Shown: piece after piece, positions 53,208 to 62,404 of the stretch
How the letters are laid out: every line of letters begins with the position of its first letter
How positions within the stretch are numbered: position 1 is the stretch's first letter
NCBI RefSeq assembly: GCF_036116635.1
Contig: NZ_CP107995.1
Coordinates: 8,122,001 to 8,186,000, forward strand
Source of the DNA: Amycolatopsis sp. NBC_00345
Lineage (GTDB): Bacteria > Actinomycetota > Actinomycetes > Mycobacteriales > Pseudonocardiaceae
Length of the DNA stretch: 64,000 nt
Direction: 5' to 3'
Notes under the pieces: model-generated
Databases searched by the model: none
What the model saw: the letters and a program-made list of their open reading frames with translations, nothing else
Told to the model about the DNA's origin: nothing
Translations under genes and position numbers: made by a program

Positions 53208-53852
53208 ATGCGTGTACTCGTCGTCGACAACTACGACAGCTTCGTCTACAACCTCGTGCAGTACCTGGCCCAGCTCGGCGCCGACTGCACGGTGTGGCGT
53301 AACGACGTGGTCGACCTCGAGCGCGTCCCCGAGTTCGACGCGGTGCTCGTCTCGCCCGGCCCGGGCACGCCCGAGCGCGCCGGCCAGAGCATCGACGTGA
53401 TCGCGAAGTGCGCCGAGACGCGCACGCCCATGCTCGGCGTCTGCCTCGGTCACCAGGCCCTCGGTGTGCACTTCGGCGCCACTGTGGACCGTGCGCCGGA
53501 GCTGTTGCACGGCAAGACCAGCCAGGTCCACCACACCGGCGCCGGCGTGCTCGCCGGGCTGCCGGACGGGTTCACGGCCACCCGCTACCACTCGCTCACC
53601 GTGCTGCCGGAGACGATCCCCGAGGACGTCTTCGAGATCACCGGCCGCACCGAGTCCGGTGTGGTGATGGGCATGCGCCACCGCTCGCTGCCGCTGGAGG
53701 GGGTGCAGTTCCACCCCGAGTCCGTGCTCACCCAGGGCGGGCACCGGATGCTCGCCACCTGGCTGGCTTCGGTCGGGCACCCGGTCGAGCCTGCGCTGGT
53801 CGACGACCTGGAGCGCGCCACCCAGGCGTTGCAGAAGGCCGCCGCTGCGTGA
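53208..53852 (+). CDS. pabA: Aminodeoxychorismate/anthranilate synthase glutamine amidotransferase component
   Basis: Class I glutamine amidotransferase that supplies ammonia to chorismate-using synthases for folate or tryptophan. The 214-residue protein starts MRVLVVDNYDSFVYNLVQYL and has SPGPGTPERAG near residue 49, the nucleophile Cys in GVCLGHQALG near 75, and the His-Glu pair in VQFHPESVLT near 167. The location upstream of pknB is that of the actinobacterial pabA gene (often annotated trpG). The downstream ABC gene starts within its stop codon (TGATG). Confidence 0.92.
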   Translation: MRVLVVDNYDSFVYNLVQYLAQLGADCTVWRNDVVDLERVPEFDAVLVSPGPGTPERAGQSIDVIAKCAETRTPMLGVCLGHQALGVHFGATVDRAPELLHGKTSQVHHTGAGVLAGLPDGFTATRYHSLTVLPETIPEDVFEITGRTESGVVMGMRHRSLPLEGVQFHPESVLTQGGHRMLATWLASVGHPVEPALVDDLERATQALQKAAAA

Positions 53853-54661
53853 TGACCCCGCTGCTCCGGCTCGCTGGGGTCGGCAAGCGGTACGGCGGCG
53901 GCGAGCCGGTGCTCGACGGTGTCGACCTGGCGGTGCCCGCGGGCCGGGTGATCGGGATCCTCGGCGCGAACGGGTCGGGCAAGTCCACCCTGCTGCGGAT
54001 CATGGCGGGCGTCTCGCGCGCGAGCACCGGCGTCGTCGAGGGCCGGCCGTCCATCGGCTACCTGCCGGACCGGTTCCCGGGCGGGCAGCGGCTCAGCGCG
54101 CGGGCGTACCTGCGGCACATGGCGCGGATCCGCGGACTGGCCGACTTGTCGGCAATCGACCCGCTGCTGGAGCGGCTCGCGCTGGTCGGCGGCCCGGACG
54201 CGCAGCTGCGCACGCTGTCGAAGGGCAACGCGCAGAAGGTCGGCCTCGCCCAGGCGGTGCTGCCACGGCCGGACCTGCTGATCCTCGACGAGCCGTGGTC
54301 CGGGCTCGACGTCAGCACCCACGCGGTGCTGGGCGAGCTGGTGGCGGAGACGCGGGCGCGCGGCGCGAGCGTCGTGTTCACCGATCACCGGCCGGACGTG
54401 GTGCGTGAGTACGCCGACGACGTGCACCGGATCGAGCGCGGCCGGCTCACCCCGGTGGTCGCCGCTTCCGCCGGGCCGGCGACTCGGATCGTGCTGTCCG
54501 GCCCCGGCGGCGACTGGGCCGGCGAGCCGGGGGTGCTGCACGCCGTCTCGGACGGGGCGCAGGTGGTGCTGACCGTGGACGCGACCAGTGCCGACGCCCT
54601 GTTGCTGCGCGCGCTTTCGGACGGCTGGTCGGTTCGGGAGGTGGCGCCGTGCTCGCCGTGA
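53852..54661 (+). CDS. ABC transporter ATP-binding protein
   Basis: A 269-residue NBD: Walker A GANGSGKST near residue 38, a Q-loop-like region at about 80, signature LSKGNAQKVGLAQAVL near 128 (LSKGN instead of LSGGQ, seen in some ABC-2 exporters) and Walker B LLILDEPWSGLD near 149, with the H-loop as DHRPD near 183. Its ATG overlaps the pabA stop codon, and it overlaps the following membrane gene by 13 bases. It resembles transporter pairs of unknown substrate located after pabA. Confidence 0.85.
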   Translation: MTPLLRLAGVGKRYGGGEPVLDGVDLAVPAGRVIGILGANGSGKSTLLRIMAGVSRASTGVVEGRPSIGYLPDRFPGGQRLSARAYLRHMARIRGLADLSAIDPLLERLALVGGPDAQLRTLSKGNAQKVGLAQAVLPRPDLLILDEPWSGLDVSTHAVLGELVAETRARGASVVFTDHRPDVVREYADDVHRIERGRLTPVVAASAGPATRIVLSGPGGDWAGEPGVLHAVSDGAQVVLTVDATSADALLLRALSDGWSVREVAPCSP

Positions 54662-55293
54662 GCCGCTACTACCTGGCACTGCTGGGGCATTCGCAGCGTT
54701 ACCTGCCGGCGCTGCTGGCGTACCTCGCGCTGTGCGTGATCCTCTACTCCGACCCGAGCTCCCCGGTCCTGCCGCTGTACGGCGTCAGCGGCGGCGCGCT
54801 GGTGGTGGTGGCCTGCTGGCTGACGATCGCATTGCTGGACATCGAGGACCCGGTGCAGGTTCTCGTCACGCTGAGCAACGCCGGCGGCCGCCGGGCGACC
54901 ATCGGCGGCGCGCTGCTGGCGGTGTCCGGCTGTTCGGCGGTGCTCACGCTGATCACGCTCGCCTGGTCGGTGGTCAAGCCGTGGCAGCTGCACTGGGGAG
55001 CGCTGGGCGCCGGCCTGCTGACCCACCTGGCCTGCGCGTTGCTGGGCATCGCGATCGGGCTGCCGTGCTCGCGGCTGCTGGTGTCGCGGATCGGCTGGAC
55101 GGTGCTCGCGGCCGTCCTCGTGCTCGGCCTGGTGCTGCTCGGCAAGTGGGTGCCGCTGGTGCACCCCTTGCTGCACGCGCTCACCGACGGTGAGGCCTAC
55201 GGCGGCCCGCTCGCGTTGGCCGTCGTCACGTCGGTGGTGGCGGTGCTGGTCAGCGCGACGGTGGTCGGCCGGCTCGCGACCCATCGGGCCTGA
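54649..55293 (+). CDS. ABC-associated integral membrane protein
   Basis: A 214-residue protein with six hydrophobic segments and short loops, starting at a GTG inside the ATPase gene and reading LAVSRYYLALLGHSQRYLPA. It has no recognised permease signature, but overlap with the ATPase gene makes it the likely membrane partner. It may form a half-exporter. The substrate is unknown. Confidence 0.75.
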   Translation: MLAVSRYYLALLGHSQRYLPALLAYLALCVILYSDPSSPVLPLYGVSGGALVVVACWLTIALLDIEDPVQVLVTLSNAGGRRATIGGALLAVSGCSAVLTLITLAWSVVKPWQLHWGALGAGLLTHLACALLGIAIGLPCSRLLVSRIGWTVLAAVLVLGLVLLGKWVPLVHPLLHALTDGEAYGGPLALAVVTSVVAVLVSATVVGRLATHRA

Positions 55294-55696
55294 ACCGGGC
55301 ACTCCCCATTCCGGTGAATCTGCAAATTGCAGCTGGCAATATCCGGTTTGCATGTTTCCTTCGAGAGGTCATCAGGGCTACTGTCGCTGACCTCATGCCA
55401 CCGAAACCAGCAGCAGTCTCCTGCTGCGGAAAGAACCCGCGGCGCCGGCGGAGGCAAGTGCCGGCGCCGCGGGTGATCCCTGAACCACCGGCTCCCACCG
55501 ATCCCCGTGACGCGCCCTCGGGTTCGGTGGGGGCCGGTGCCCCGGCCGCGTGGCGCGATCGCCCGGCCCGGCTCAAGCCGGTCCCACCAGGGAGTAATCT
55601 GCAATTTGCAGCCAGCAATCGAGTGCTGAAGTCTTCCTCACAGGCGGCGGGTCGGTTACCCTCGCGCCGTCTGTTCGGGCCCGTGAGGGGAGAGCC
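55294..55696. other. Intergenic region with two 24-bp direct repeats and a strong hairpin
   Basis: This 403-base stretch holds no convincing gene. AATCTGCAAATTGCAGC at 55317 onward recurs as AATCTGCAATTTGCAGC at 55596 onward; the 24-base copies differ at three positions and contain the palindromic cores CTGCAAATTGCAG and CTGCAATTTGCAG. Between them is a perfect 15-bp stem (55435-55449 with 55460-55474) with a ten-base loop and no T-run. The repeats look like operators for one regulator. A small ORF read across them is an artefact: the repeat itself gives its two similar peptide stretches. Confidence 0.6.
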
Positions 55697-56041
55697 GTGA
55701 CGGCTGGGATCGCCGCGATCACCGTGGGCGGATCAGGGGACGAGCTGCAACAGCTGGCGTCCTGGTTGCGCACCGAGGACGAGCTGAGAGATCGGGTACG
55801 GCTGGCCGAACGGCCCGTCGCGGCCGACGGCGACGCCGTGGTGGTGCTGGTGAGCAGCCGCTCCGTGGCGACGCTGTGCCGGTCCCTGTTCGGCTGGGTG
55901 CGCAGGCGGCGCGGGGACCAGCAGGTCTGGCTCAAGGTGAAACGCTCCGGCGCCGTCGAGGAGCTCGACCTCGACTGCGGCACCGGCAGCGACGCCGACG
56001 CGGTGCTCGCCAGCGTTCGCGGGTTTCTCGACCAGCCGTAG
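55697..56041 (+). CDS. EACC1-like (effector-associated constant component) small protein
   Basis: A 114-residue protein starting MTAGIAAITVGGSGDELQQL, with a hydrophobic middle (AVVVLVSSRSVATLCRSLFGWVRRR) and a beta-rich end, VWLKVKRSGAVEELDLDC. This layout resembles EACC1, the small constant component found beside caspase-like or protease-type effectors in actinobacterial conflict systems. No effector gene is nearby: the left neighbour is an ABC membrane gene and the right is pknB in the opposite direction. GGGAGAG precedes the GTG start. The family call is from pattern only. Confidence 0.55.
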   Translation: MTAGIAAITVGGSGDELQQLASWLRTEDELRDRVRLAERPVAADGDAVVVLVSSRSVATLCRSLFGWVRRRRGDQQVWLKVKRSGAVEELDLDCGTGSDADAVLASVRGFLDQP

Positions 56042-56098
56042 CCGACAACCGGCGGGCCGGCCGTGGCCCGGTCTGGAAGTCCTTACCCACCAACGAAA

Positions 56099-56132
56099 AA
56101 GGGGCCCGCACGGCGAACCGTGCGGGCCCCTT
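56099..56132. terminator. Bidirectional terminator between EACC1-like gene and pknB
   Basis: A perfect 15-bp stem (AAGGGGCCCGCACGG with its complement) and a CGAA loop, with A residues before and T residues after. It sits between the two convergent stop codons. Confidence 0.85.
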
Positions 56133-56136
56133 CACG

Positions 56137-58128
56137 TTACGGACGGCCCGGCGGCCATCCCGGCGGGCTGCCGTTGCCGGTCGGGATCAGCGGCGTGGTC
56201 GAAGGGCTGCTGCCGCCGTTGTCGGCCTTGATGGACAGCACGACGGACTGGTCGGCCGCGATGGTCGAGCCGGCCGTCGGGTTCGTCTTCACCACCGTGT
56301 TCGGGTCGCCGCTGCCGGAGTTGACCGTCTGGGTCTGGACGGTGCCGTGCCAGCCAAGGCCCTGCAGGGTCTGGGTGGCCTGGTCCTCGGTCTGGCCCTT
56401 CAGGTCCGGCATCTTGAGCTGCTGCACGCCCCTGGACACGGTGAGGGCGACCGTGCTGTTCGCCGGCAGGTTGCCGCCATTGGGCTGCTGGCCGATGACC
56501 TGGTCCTTCGGCTGGGTCGAATCCTGGTCCGTCCTGGTGACCTTGAAACCGGCGTTCTGGAGCTGGGTCCTGGCCGAGTCGTAGGTCTGGCCGACCACGT
56601 TCGGCACCTGCTTCTGGGCCTGCTGCGTGCCGATCGTGATCGACACCGAGCTGCCCTTCGGAGCCGAGGAGTTCGCGGTCGGCGTCTGCAGCACGACCTT
56701 GTCGACGTCGTTCGGGTCGGTGACGGGCTGGGTGTTGGTGTCCCCCAGCGTGAGGCCGCTGTCCTTGAGCTTCTGCTCGGCGTCCGCCTTGGACAGGCCC
56801 TTCAGGTCGGGCACCGGCGTGGACCCGGGGCTGACGCCGACCGTCAGCTTGATCGGCGTGCTGGTCGACACGCTCGCGCCGACCGCCGGGTCGATCGCGA
56901 GGACCTGGCCGACCTGGTCGTCGGTGCAGCTCAGCTGGCCGGGCTGCGCCGGGAGCCCGCAGGGGACCTGGGTCTGCGGGCCGTACGTCTGGAAGCCCTG
57001 GTCGGTCAGCGAGCTCTTCGCCGCGAGCACCGTCTGGTGCAGCACCGGGGGGATGGTGGCGGTCTTGTTGGTGTCCTTGAAGGCATCGTTCAGCCACAGG
57101 ATCAGCAGCACCACGCCCACCAGGAGCACCGCCGCGACCACGCCGAAGATGATGCGGCGACGGCGCTTGGCGCGCGGGTCCTCGTCCGGATCGTCGGCGT
57201 ACTCCTCGTAACGCTGGGGCTGGCGCCGGTCGGTGTTCATCACCTGGGTGCGCTCGTCCTCGGACATCACCATCGGCGCCGACGGGCGCTGGCCCGAGAG
57301 CGTGCGCACGAGGTCGGAGCGCATCTCGGCGGCCGACTGGTACCGGTTGGCCGGGCCCTTGGCCAGTGCCTTCAGCACCACCGCGTCCAGCTCGGGCGTC
57401 ACCGCCGGGTTGACCGACGACGGCGGGTTCGGGTCCTCCCGCACGTGCTGGTATGCCACCGCGACCGGGGAGTCGCCCGTGAACGGCGGCTCGCCGGTGA
57501 TCAGCTCGTACAGCACGCAGCCGGCCGCGTAGACGTCCGAACGGGCGTCCACCGCTTCGCCGCGCGCCTGTTCCGGGGAGAGGTACTGCGCGGTGCCGAT
57601 CACGGCCGCGGTCTGCGTCATGGCCGACTGGCCGTCGTGCATGGCGCGCGCGATGCCGAAGTCCATCACCTTGACGGCGCCGTTCTTCGTGATCATCACG
57701 TTCGCCGGCTTGACGTCGCGGTGGACGATGCCGTGGCGATGGGAGAAGTCCAGCGCGGCGCAGACGTCGGCCATGACCTCCATCGCCCGCTTCTGCGACA
57801 TCGGGCCCTCGGTCTTGACGATGTCGCGCAGCGTCCGGCCTTCGACGAACTCCATCACGATGTAGGGCAGCGCCCCGACGTCGGTGCTCGCCTCGCCCGT
57901 GTCGTAGACGGCGACGATCGCCGGGTGGTTCAGCGCGGCCGCGTTCTGCGCCTCACGACGGAACCGCTCCTGGAACTGCGGGTCGCGAGCCAGGTCCGCG
58001 CGTAGGACCTTGATCGCCACTTCCCGGCCCAGACGCACGTCGTGTCCGTGATGGACCTCGGACATACCTCCGTAGCCGAGCGTGTCGCCCAGCTCGTACC
58101 TATTGGAGAGCAGTCTGGGTGTGCTCAT
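56137..58128 (-). CDS. pknB: Serine/threonine protein kinase PknB with four PASTA repeats
   Basis: Membrane kinase that senses peptidoglycan fragments and controls cell-wall synthesis and division. The 663-residue product starts MSTPRLLSNRYELGDTLGYGG. The N-terminal kinase domain has VAIKVLRADL with the ATP-binding Lys near residue 39, HRDVKPANVMI near 137 and DFGIAR near 156. A basic juxtamembrane region, one transmembrane helix (IIFGVVAAVLLVGVVLLILWL, near 330) and four extracellular PASTA domains follow. The ATG at 58128 overlaps the pknA stop by four bases, so the longer open frame to 58155 is not used. Confidence 0.96.
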   Translation of the reverse strand: MSTPRLLSNRYELGDTLGYGGMSEVHHGHDVRLGREVAIKVLRADLARDPQFQERFRREAQNAAALNHPAIVAVYDTGEASTDVGALPYIVMEFVEGRTLRDIVKTEGPMSQKRAMEVMADVCAALDFSHRHGIVHRDVKPANVMITKNGAVKVMDFGIARAMHDGQSAMTQTAAVIGTAQYLSPEQARGEAVDARSDVYAAGCVLYELITGEPPFTGDSPVAVAYQHVREDPNPPSSVNPAVTPELDAVVLKALAKGPANRYQSAAEMRSDLVRTLSGQRPSAPMVMSEDERTQVMNTDRRQPQRYEEYADDPDEDPRAKRRRRIIFGVVAAVLLVGVVLLILWLNDAFKDTNKTATIPPVLHQTVLAAKSSLTDQGFQTYGPQTQVPCGLPAQPGQLSCTDDQVGQVLAIDPAVGASVSTSTPIKLTVGVSPGSTPVPDLKGLSKADAEQKLKDSGLTLGDTNTQPVTDPNDVDKVVLQTPTANSSAPKGSSVSITIGTQQAQKQVPNVVGQTYDSARTQLQNAGFKVTRTDQDSTQPKDQVIGQQPNGGNLPANSTVALTVSRGVQQLKMPDLKGQTEDQATQTLQGLGWHGTVQTQTVNSGSGDPNTVVKTNPTAGSTIAADQSVVLSIKADNGGSSPSTTPLIPTGNGSPPGWPPGRP

Positions 58129-59441
58129 CTCTGTGTGCCGTTCCATTCCGTCCAAGGTGTGGTCATGATGCCTTGTTGGCTCTGCTTCTCGCCCGGCCCC
58201 GCGCCGACTGTGGTCGATCCCGCGGGACCGCCGGTCGGCTGAAGCGCGGCCGGCGCCGGTCTGCCTGGCGACGGTTCACTCGTGTCCACGCTTCCCGCCG
58301 ACTGACCGTTGCCCCGGCTCACCACTCTCGCGATGAAGAAGGCCCCGGCCGCCAGCACCGCGATGACCAGCACCGCGAGCAGAACCCACCAGCCCCACTG
58401 ACTCCGCCGCCGCGGCACGTGCTGCTGTTGCGGCGGCGCGCCCGGCGTCAGTGGCGGGAGCGCGGGGTGGGAACCAGGACCGATGGGTGTCATGGGGGCC
58501 GCGAGGTTCACGGGGTTCGGCCCGGATCCCGGCGCGGCGTGCGGCGGCAGGCCCGGCAGCACCTGGCCGGCCGCGTACGCGGCGTTCACCAGCCCCACCG
58601 GCGTCGGCAGGGGGCGCCCGCCACGGACGGCGGCGACCGCGTTCGCGAACTCGCCGCCACTGGCGTACCGCTGCCTCGGGTCCTTCACCAGGGTCGCCTC
58701 GATCAGCGCGCGCGTGCCCGGCGGGACGTCCGGCGGCAGCGGCGGCGCGAGGTCGCGGATGTGCATCATCGCGACGGTCACGGCGTTCTCGGACAGGAAC
58801 GGCCGGTGCCCGGAAAGGCATTCGTACCCGCACACGGCGAGGGAGTAGACGTCGCTGGCCGGCTCGGCGTCGTGGCCGAGCGCCTGCTCCGGGGCGATGT
58901 AGTGGGCGGTGCCCATCACCATGCCCGACCGCGTGACGGGTGCGGCGTCGGCCGCCTTGGCCACGCCGAAGTCGGTGATCTTCACCTGCCCGGCCGGGGT
59001 GACCAGGATGTTGCCCGGCTTGACATCGCGGTGCACCAAGCCTTGTTCGTGCGCGGCCTGCAGCGCGTTACCGGCCTGCTCGAGGAGGTCGAGGGTGTAG
59101 TCGGCGGAGAGGCGGCCGTGCTTGGCCAGAATGCCCGCGAGCGGGTCGCCCTCCACGAACTCCATCACCAGGTACGCGATGGAGAGGTCTTCGTCGACCG
59201 TCTCGCCGTAGTCGTGCACCGCGGCGATACCGGAGTGGTTGAGCGATGCCGTCATCCGTGCTTCGGTGCGGAAACGGTGCAGGAACTCGGCGTCGCCGGA
59301 GAGCTCGGCCTTCAGCACCTTCACCGCGACGACCCGGTCGAGCCGGGTGTCGCTGGCCTGCCAGACCTCGCCCATCCCGCCGACGGCGATCCGGTTCGTC
59401 AGCTTGTAGCGCTCGGCCAGCAGCTGACCCGAGGACAGCAT
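58125..59441 (-). CDS. pknA: Serine/threonine protein kinase PknA
   Basis: Partner kinase in control of cell shape and division. The 438-residue protein has a full kinase domain: glycine-rich loop IAVGGMGEVW near residue 18, VAVKVLKAEL with the Lys near 40, HRDVKPGNILV near 138, DFGVAK near 155 and APEQALG near 177. A Pro-rich linker and one transmembrane segment (WGWWVLLAVLVIAVLAAGAFF, near 355) follow, then a short tail. Unlike PknB it has no PASTA domains. It lies three bases after the pbpA stop and overlaps pknB by four bases. Confidence 0.94.
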   Translation of the reverse strand: MLSSGQLLAERYKLTNRIAVGGMGEVWQASDTRLDRVVAVKVLKAELSGDAEFLHRFRTEARMTASLNHSGIAAVHDYGETVDEDLSIAYLVMEFVEGDPLAGILAKHGRLSADYTLDLLEQAGNALQAAHEQGLVHRDVKPGNILVTPAGQVKITDFGVAKAADAAPVTRSGMVMGTAHYIAPEQALGHDAEPASDVYSLAVCGYECLSGHRPFLSENAVTVAMMHIRDLAPPLPPDVPPGTRALIEATLVKDPRQRYASGGEFANAVAAVRGGRPLPTPVGLVNAAYAAGQVLPGLPPHAAPGSGPNPVNLAAPMTPIGPGSHPALPPLTPGAPPQQQHVPRRRSQWGWWVLLAVLVIAVLAAGAFFIARVVSRGNGQSAGSVDTSEPSPGRPAPAALQPTGGPAGSTTVGAGPGEKQSQQGIMTTPWTEWNGTQR

Positions 59442-59444
59442 CCG

Positions 59445-60908
59445 CTATCCACCCCCGAGGTGTGCGGCGATCGCGGCCCGGCCGATTTCGGCGGCGACGG
59501 AGCCACCGGTGGCGGCGAGGCCGCGGTTGCCACCGCTCTCGACGATGACGGAGACGGCGATCTGCGGGTTGTCCGACGGCGCGAACGCGGTGTACCAGGC
59601 GTGCGGCGGGGTGTTCTTCGAGTCGGTGCCGTGCTCGGCGGTGCCGGTCTTCGACGCGATCTTCAGCGCCGGGTCCTTGCCGCCGCCGGCGGTGAAGCTC
59701 TCCGAGTCGATCATCATGTCGGTCATGATCTTGGCGTTCGCCGCGGTCAGGGCGGGCGTGCCGGTCAGCTCCTCCGGATCCGTGTCCTCGATCGTGGACA
59801 GGTCCGGTGCCAGGATCGACTGCACGAGCTGCGGCTTCATCGCCATGCCGCCGTTGGCCACGGTGGCGGAGAGGATGCAGTCCTGCAGCGGGGTGATCCG
59901 GACGTCGCGCTGGCCGATGCCGCTCTGGTAGAGCGCGCCCTGCGAGTCGAGCGCGCCGACGGTGGACGTCGCCACCTTCATCGGCACGGTCAGGCCGGTC
60001 TGGCCGATGCCGAAGTTGGCCGCGGTCGCCTTCATCTTGTCCGCGCCCAGCTGGCCGGCGAACGTCGCGAACGGCACGTTGCACGAGTGCGCCAGCGCCG
60101 CCTTGAACGTGTTGCCGGGGCAGGTCTCGCCGCCGTAGTTCTCCAGCGTGGTGCTGGTGCCGGGCAGCGTCACGTTCGGCGCGTTGGACACCGGGGTGTC
60201 CGGGCCGATCCCGTCCGCCAGCGCGGCCGAGCCGGTGACCAGCTTGAACGTCGACCCCGGCGGGTAGGTCTCCGAGATCGCCCGGTTCAGCATCGGGTTC
60301 TTGGGGTCCTTGGAGTACTGCTCGTACGCCGTGGTCTGGTCCTGCGTGTGCACCGCGAGCTTGTTCGGGTCGTACGACGGCGTGGACACCATGGCGAGGA
60401 TGCGGCCGGTCTTCGGCTCCATCGCGACGACGGCACCGGTGTAGTTGTGCTGCGTCATCAGGTCGTAGGCGGCCTTCTGCACCTTCGGGTCGATGGTCAG
60501 CTTCACGTTGCCGCCGCGCGGGTCGCGGCCGGTGATCATGTCGGACAGCCGGCGCACGAACAGCCGCGGGTCGGAGCCGTTGAGCACGTCGTCCTCGGTG
60601 CGCTCCAGGCCGCCCGCGCCGTAGTTGATCGAGTAGAACCCGGTGACCGGCGCGTACATCGGGCCGTCGGTGTAGGTGCGGGTGAACTTGAACTTGTCGT
60701 TCGAGGCCTGCACACCGGCGAGCACGGTGCCGTCCGGCGCCACGATCTGGCCGCGCTGGCGCGAGTACTCGTCGTAGAGCACGCGCTGGTTGCGGGAGTC
60801 GGTGCGGTAGTCGTCCGCCTTGACCACCTGGATGTAGGTGTCGTTGGCCAGGAGCAGGACGATCATCACGAGCATCGCCATGCCGACCTTGCGCAGCGGC
60901 GTGTTCAC
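59445..60908 (-). CDS. pbpA: Class B penicillin-binding protein PbpA
   Basis: Transpeptidase of the elongation or division machinery. The 487-residue protein has an N-terminal membrane anchor (VGMAMLVMIVLLLAN), a dimerisation domain and the transpeptidase domain with SxxK as STFK near residue 222, SxN as SCN near 276 and KTG in ASKTGTAE near 419. It overlaps rodA by four bases and is three bases from pknA. It acts with the RodA-type glycosyltransferase encoded upstream, as in mycobacteria. Confidence 0.95.
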   Translation of the reverse strand: MNTPLRKVGMAMLVMIVLLLANDTYIQVVKADDYRTDSRNQRVLYDEYSRQRGQIVAPDGTVLAGVQASNDKFKFTRTYTDGPMYAPVTGFYSINYGAGGLERTEDDVLNGSDPRLFVRRLSDMITGRDPRGGNVKLTIDPKVQKAAYDLMTQHNYTGAVVAMEPKTGRILAMVSTPSYDPNKLAVHTQDQTTAYEQYSKDPKNPMLNRAISETYPPGSTFKLVTGSAALADGIGPDTPVSNAPNVTLPGTSTTLENYGGETCPGNTFKAALAHSCNVPFATFAGQLGADKMKATAANFGIGQTGLTVPMKVATSTVGALDSQGALYQSGIGQRDVRITPLQDCILSATVANGGMAMKPQLVQSILAPDLSTIEDTDPEELTGTPALTAANAKIMTDMMIDSESFTAGGGKDPALKIASKTGTAEHGTDSKNTPPHAWYTAFAPSDNPQIAVSVIVESGGNRGLAATGGSVAAEIGRAAIAAHLGGG

Positions 60909-62404
60909 GACTTGCTCCCGTCACCGTTGATGAGGCCGTCGGCCGTCGGGCGCTGCACCATCACGGTGTGCGCCTCGGCGAGCGGGGCCTGGGGCTGCGG
61001 CTGCGGTTTCGGGCGTGCGGCCGGACGGCGCGCCGCGTCCGAGATCCGTAACAGCAGGGCGACGAGGATGTAGTTCGCCAGCAGCGAAGAACCGCCCTGG
61101 GACAGGAAGGGCGCGGTGATGCCGGTCTCCGGGATCAGGGCCGTGACGCCGCCGACGACCACGAAGATCTGCATGACCATGGTGAAGGCGAGGCCGCCGC
61201 CGAGCAGCTTGCCGAACGTGTCCCGCACGGCCAGCGCGCTGCGCATGCCCCGCATCGCGAGCAGCAAGTACAGCATCAGCACCGCGGCGAGGCCGATGAA
61301 GCCCAGCTCCTCGCCGATCGACGCGGTGATGAAGTCGCTGTTCGCCTCCGGCACGATGTCCGGGCGGCCGGCGCCGAGCCCGGTGCCGCCGACCCCGCCC
61401 GTGCCGAGGCCGAACAAGCCCTGCGCCAGCTGGTACGAGCCGCCCTTGGCGTCGTACCGCGGGCCCAGCGGGTCCAAGAAGTTCTCCACCCGCTGCTGCA
61501 CGTGGGTGAAGAGGTTGTAGGCGATCACACAGCCCGCCGCGAAGAAGCTCAGGCCGACCACGACCCAGATCACGCGCTCGGTCGCGACGTAGAGCATGAC
61601 CAGGATGACGCAGAAGTACAGCAGCGAGGTGCCGAGATCCTTTTCGAACACCAGGATGCCGACGCTGGCCACCGCCGCGATGAGGATCGGGCCGAGGTCA
61701 CGCGCGCGCGGCAGCTCCACCCCGAGGAACTTCTTGCCCGCCACCATGAACAGATCGCGTTTCGACACCAGGAACGAGGCGAAGAAGATCATCAGCAGGA
61801 TCTTCGCGAACTCACCGGGCTGGATCGAGAACAGGCCGGGGAGCAGGATCCACACCTTCGCGCCGTTGACCTCGGAGAGACTGGCGGGCAGCAGCGCGGG
61901 CAGCGCCAGCGCGAAGATGCCGAGCAGACCCGCGGTGTAGCCGTACCGGGTCAGGGTGCGGTGGTCCCTGACCACGATCAGCACGACCACGAACAGCACC
62001 AGCGAGATGACCGTGTACAGCACCTGGTTGCTGACCGCCGGGCTGAAGGGTTTGCCCGCCTGCAGCGCCTTCTCGGCCTGGGCCAGGTCGATGCGGTGGA
62101 TCATCACCAGCCCGATGCCGTTCAGCAGCGCGACGCACGGCAGCAGCACCGGGTCGGCGTAGGGCGCCCAACGGCGCACGGCGAGGTGCGCGACGGTCAG
62201 GATGGCGAGGTAGGAGAGCCCGAGCCACAGGATCGAGAGCGTCAGCTCCTGCTCCTGGTTGGCCTCCACGATCACCAGGGCGAGGGTGACGATGAAAACG
62301 GCGAAGGCCAGCAGCAGCAACTCGGTGCCGCGCCGCGTCGGCAGTTCCCGCGGCGGGTTCGTCATGAACTGGGCGGACATCGGGTCGGCCACCGGCTGGC
62401 CCAT
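60905..62404 (-). CDS. rodA: SEDS-family peptidoglycan glycosyltransferase (RodA/FtsW)
   Basis: Polymerises lipid II in partnership with PbpA. The 499-residue protein has about ten or more transmembrane segments. It shows the family motifs VNGAKVWILLPGLFSIQPGEFAKILLM near residue 180, broken here into the conserved QPGEFAK core, VFEKDLGTSLLYF near 251 and ITAPFLSQGGSSLLANY near 425. It starts at the stop codon of pstP, overlapping by one base. Assignment to RodA over FtsW follows the conserved operon position. Confidence 0.94.
   Translation of the reverse strand: MGQPVADPMSAQFMTNPPRELPTRRGTELLLLAFAVFIVTLALVIVEANQEQELTLSILWLGLSYLAILTVAHLAVRRWAPYADPVLLPCVALLNGIGLVMIHRIDLAQAEKALQAGKPFSPAVSNQVLYTVISLVLFVVVLIVVRDHRTLTRYGYTAGLLGIFALALPALLPASLSEVNGAKVWILLPGLFSIQPGEFAKILLMIFFASFLVSKRDLFMVAGKKFLGVELPRARDLGPILIAAVASVGILVFEKDLGTSLLYFCVILVMLYVATERVIWVVVGLSFFAAGCVIAYNLFTHVQQRVENFLDPLGPRYDAKGGSYQLAQGLFGLGTGGVGGTGLGAGRPDIVPEANSDFITASIGEELGFIGLAAVLMLYLLLAMRGMRSALAVRDTFGKLLGGGLAFTMVMQIFVVVGGVTALIPETGITAPFLSQGGSSLLANYILVALLLRISDAARRPAARPKPQPQPQAPLAEAHTVMVQRPTADGLINGDGSKS

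Noticed and set aside
55314..55700. A 128-codon plus-strand ORF in the intergenic region
   Set aside because: Its two similar peptide stretches arise from the DNA repeats themselves and its centre from a hairpin; there is no ribosome binding site or protein-like composition.
58119..61073. A 984-codon plus-strand frame across pknA, pbpA and part of rodA
   Set aside because: It runs opposite to three certain genes and its predicted protein is Arg/Val/His-rich filler without motifs.
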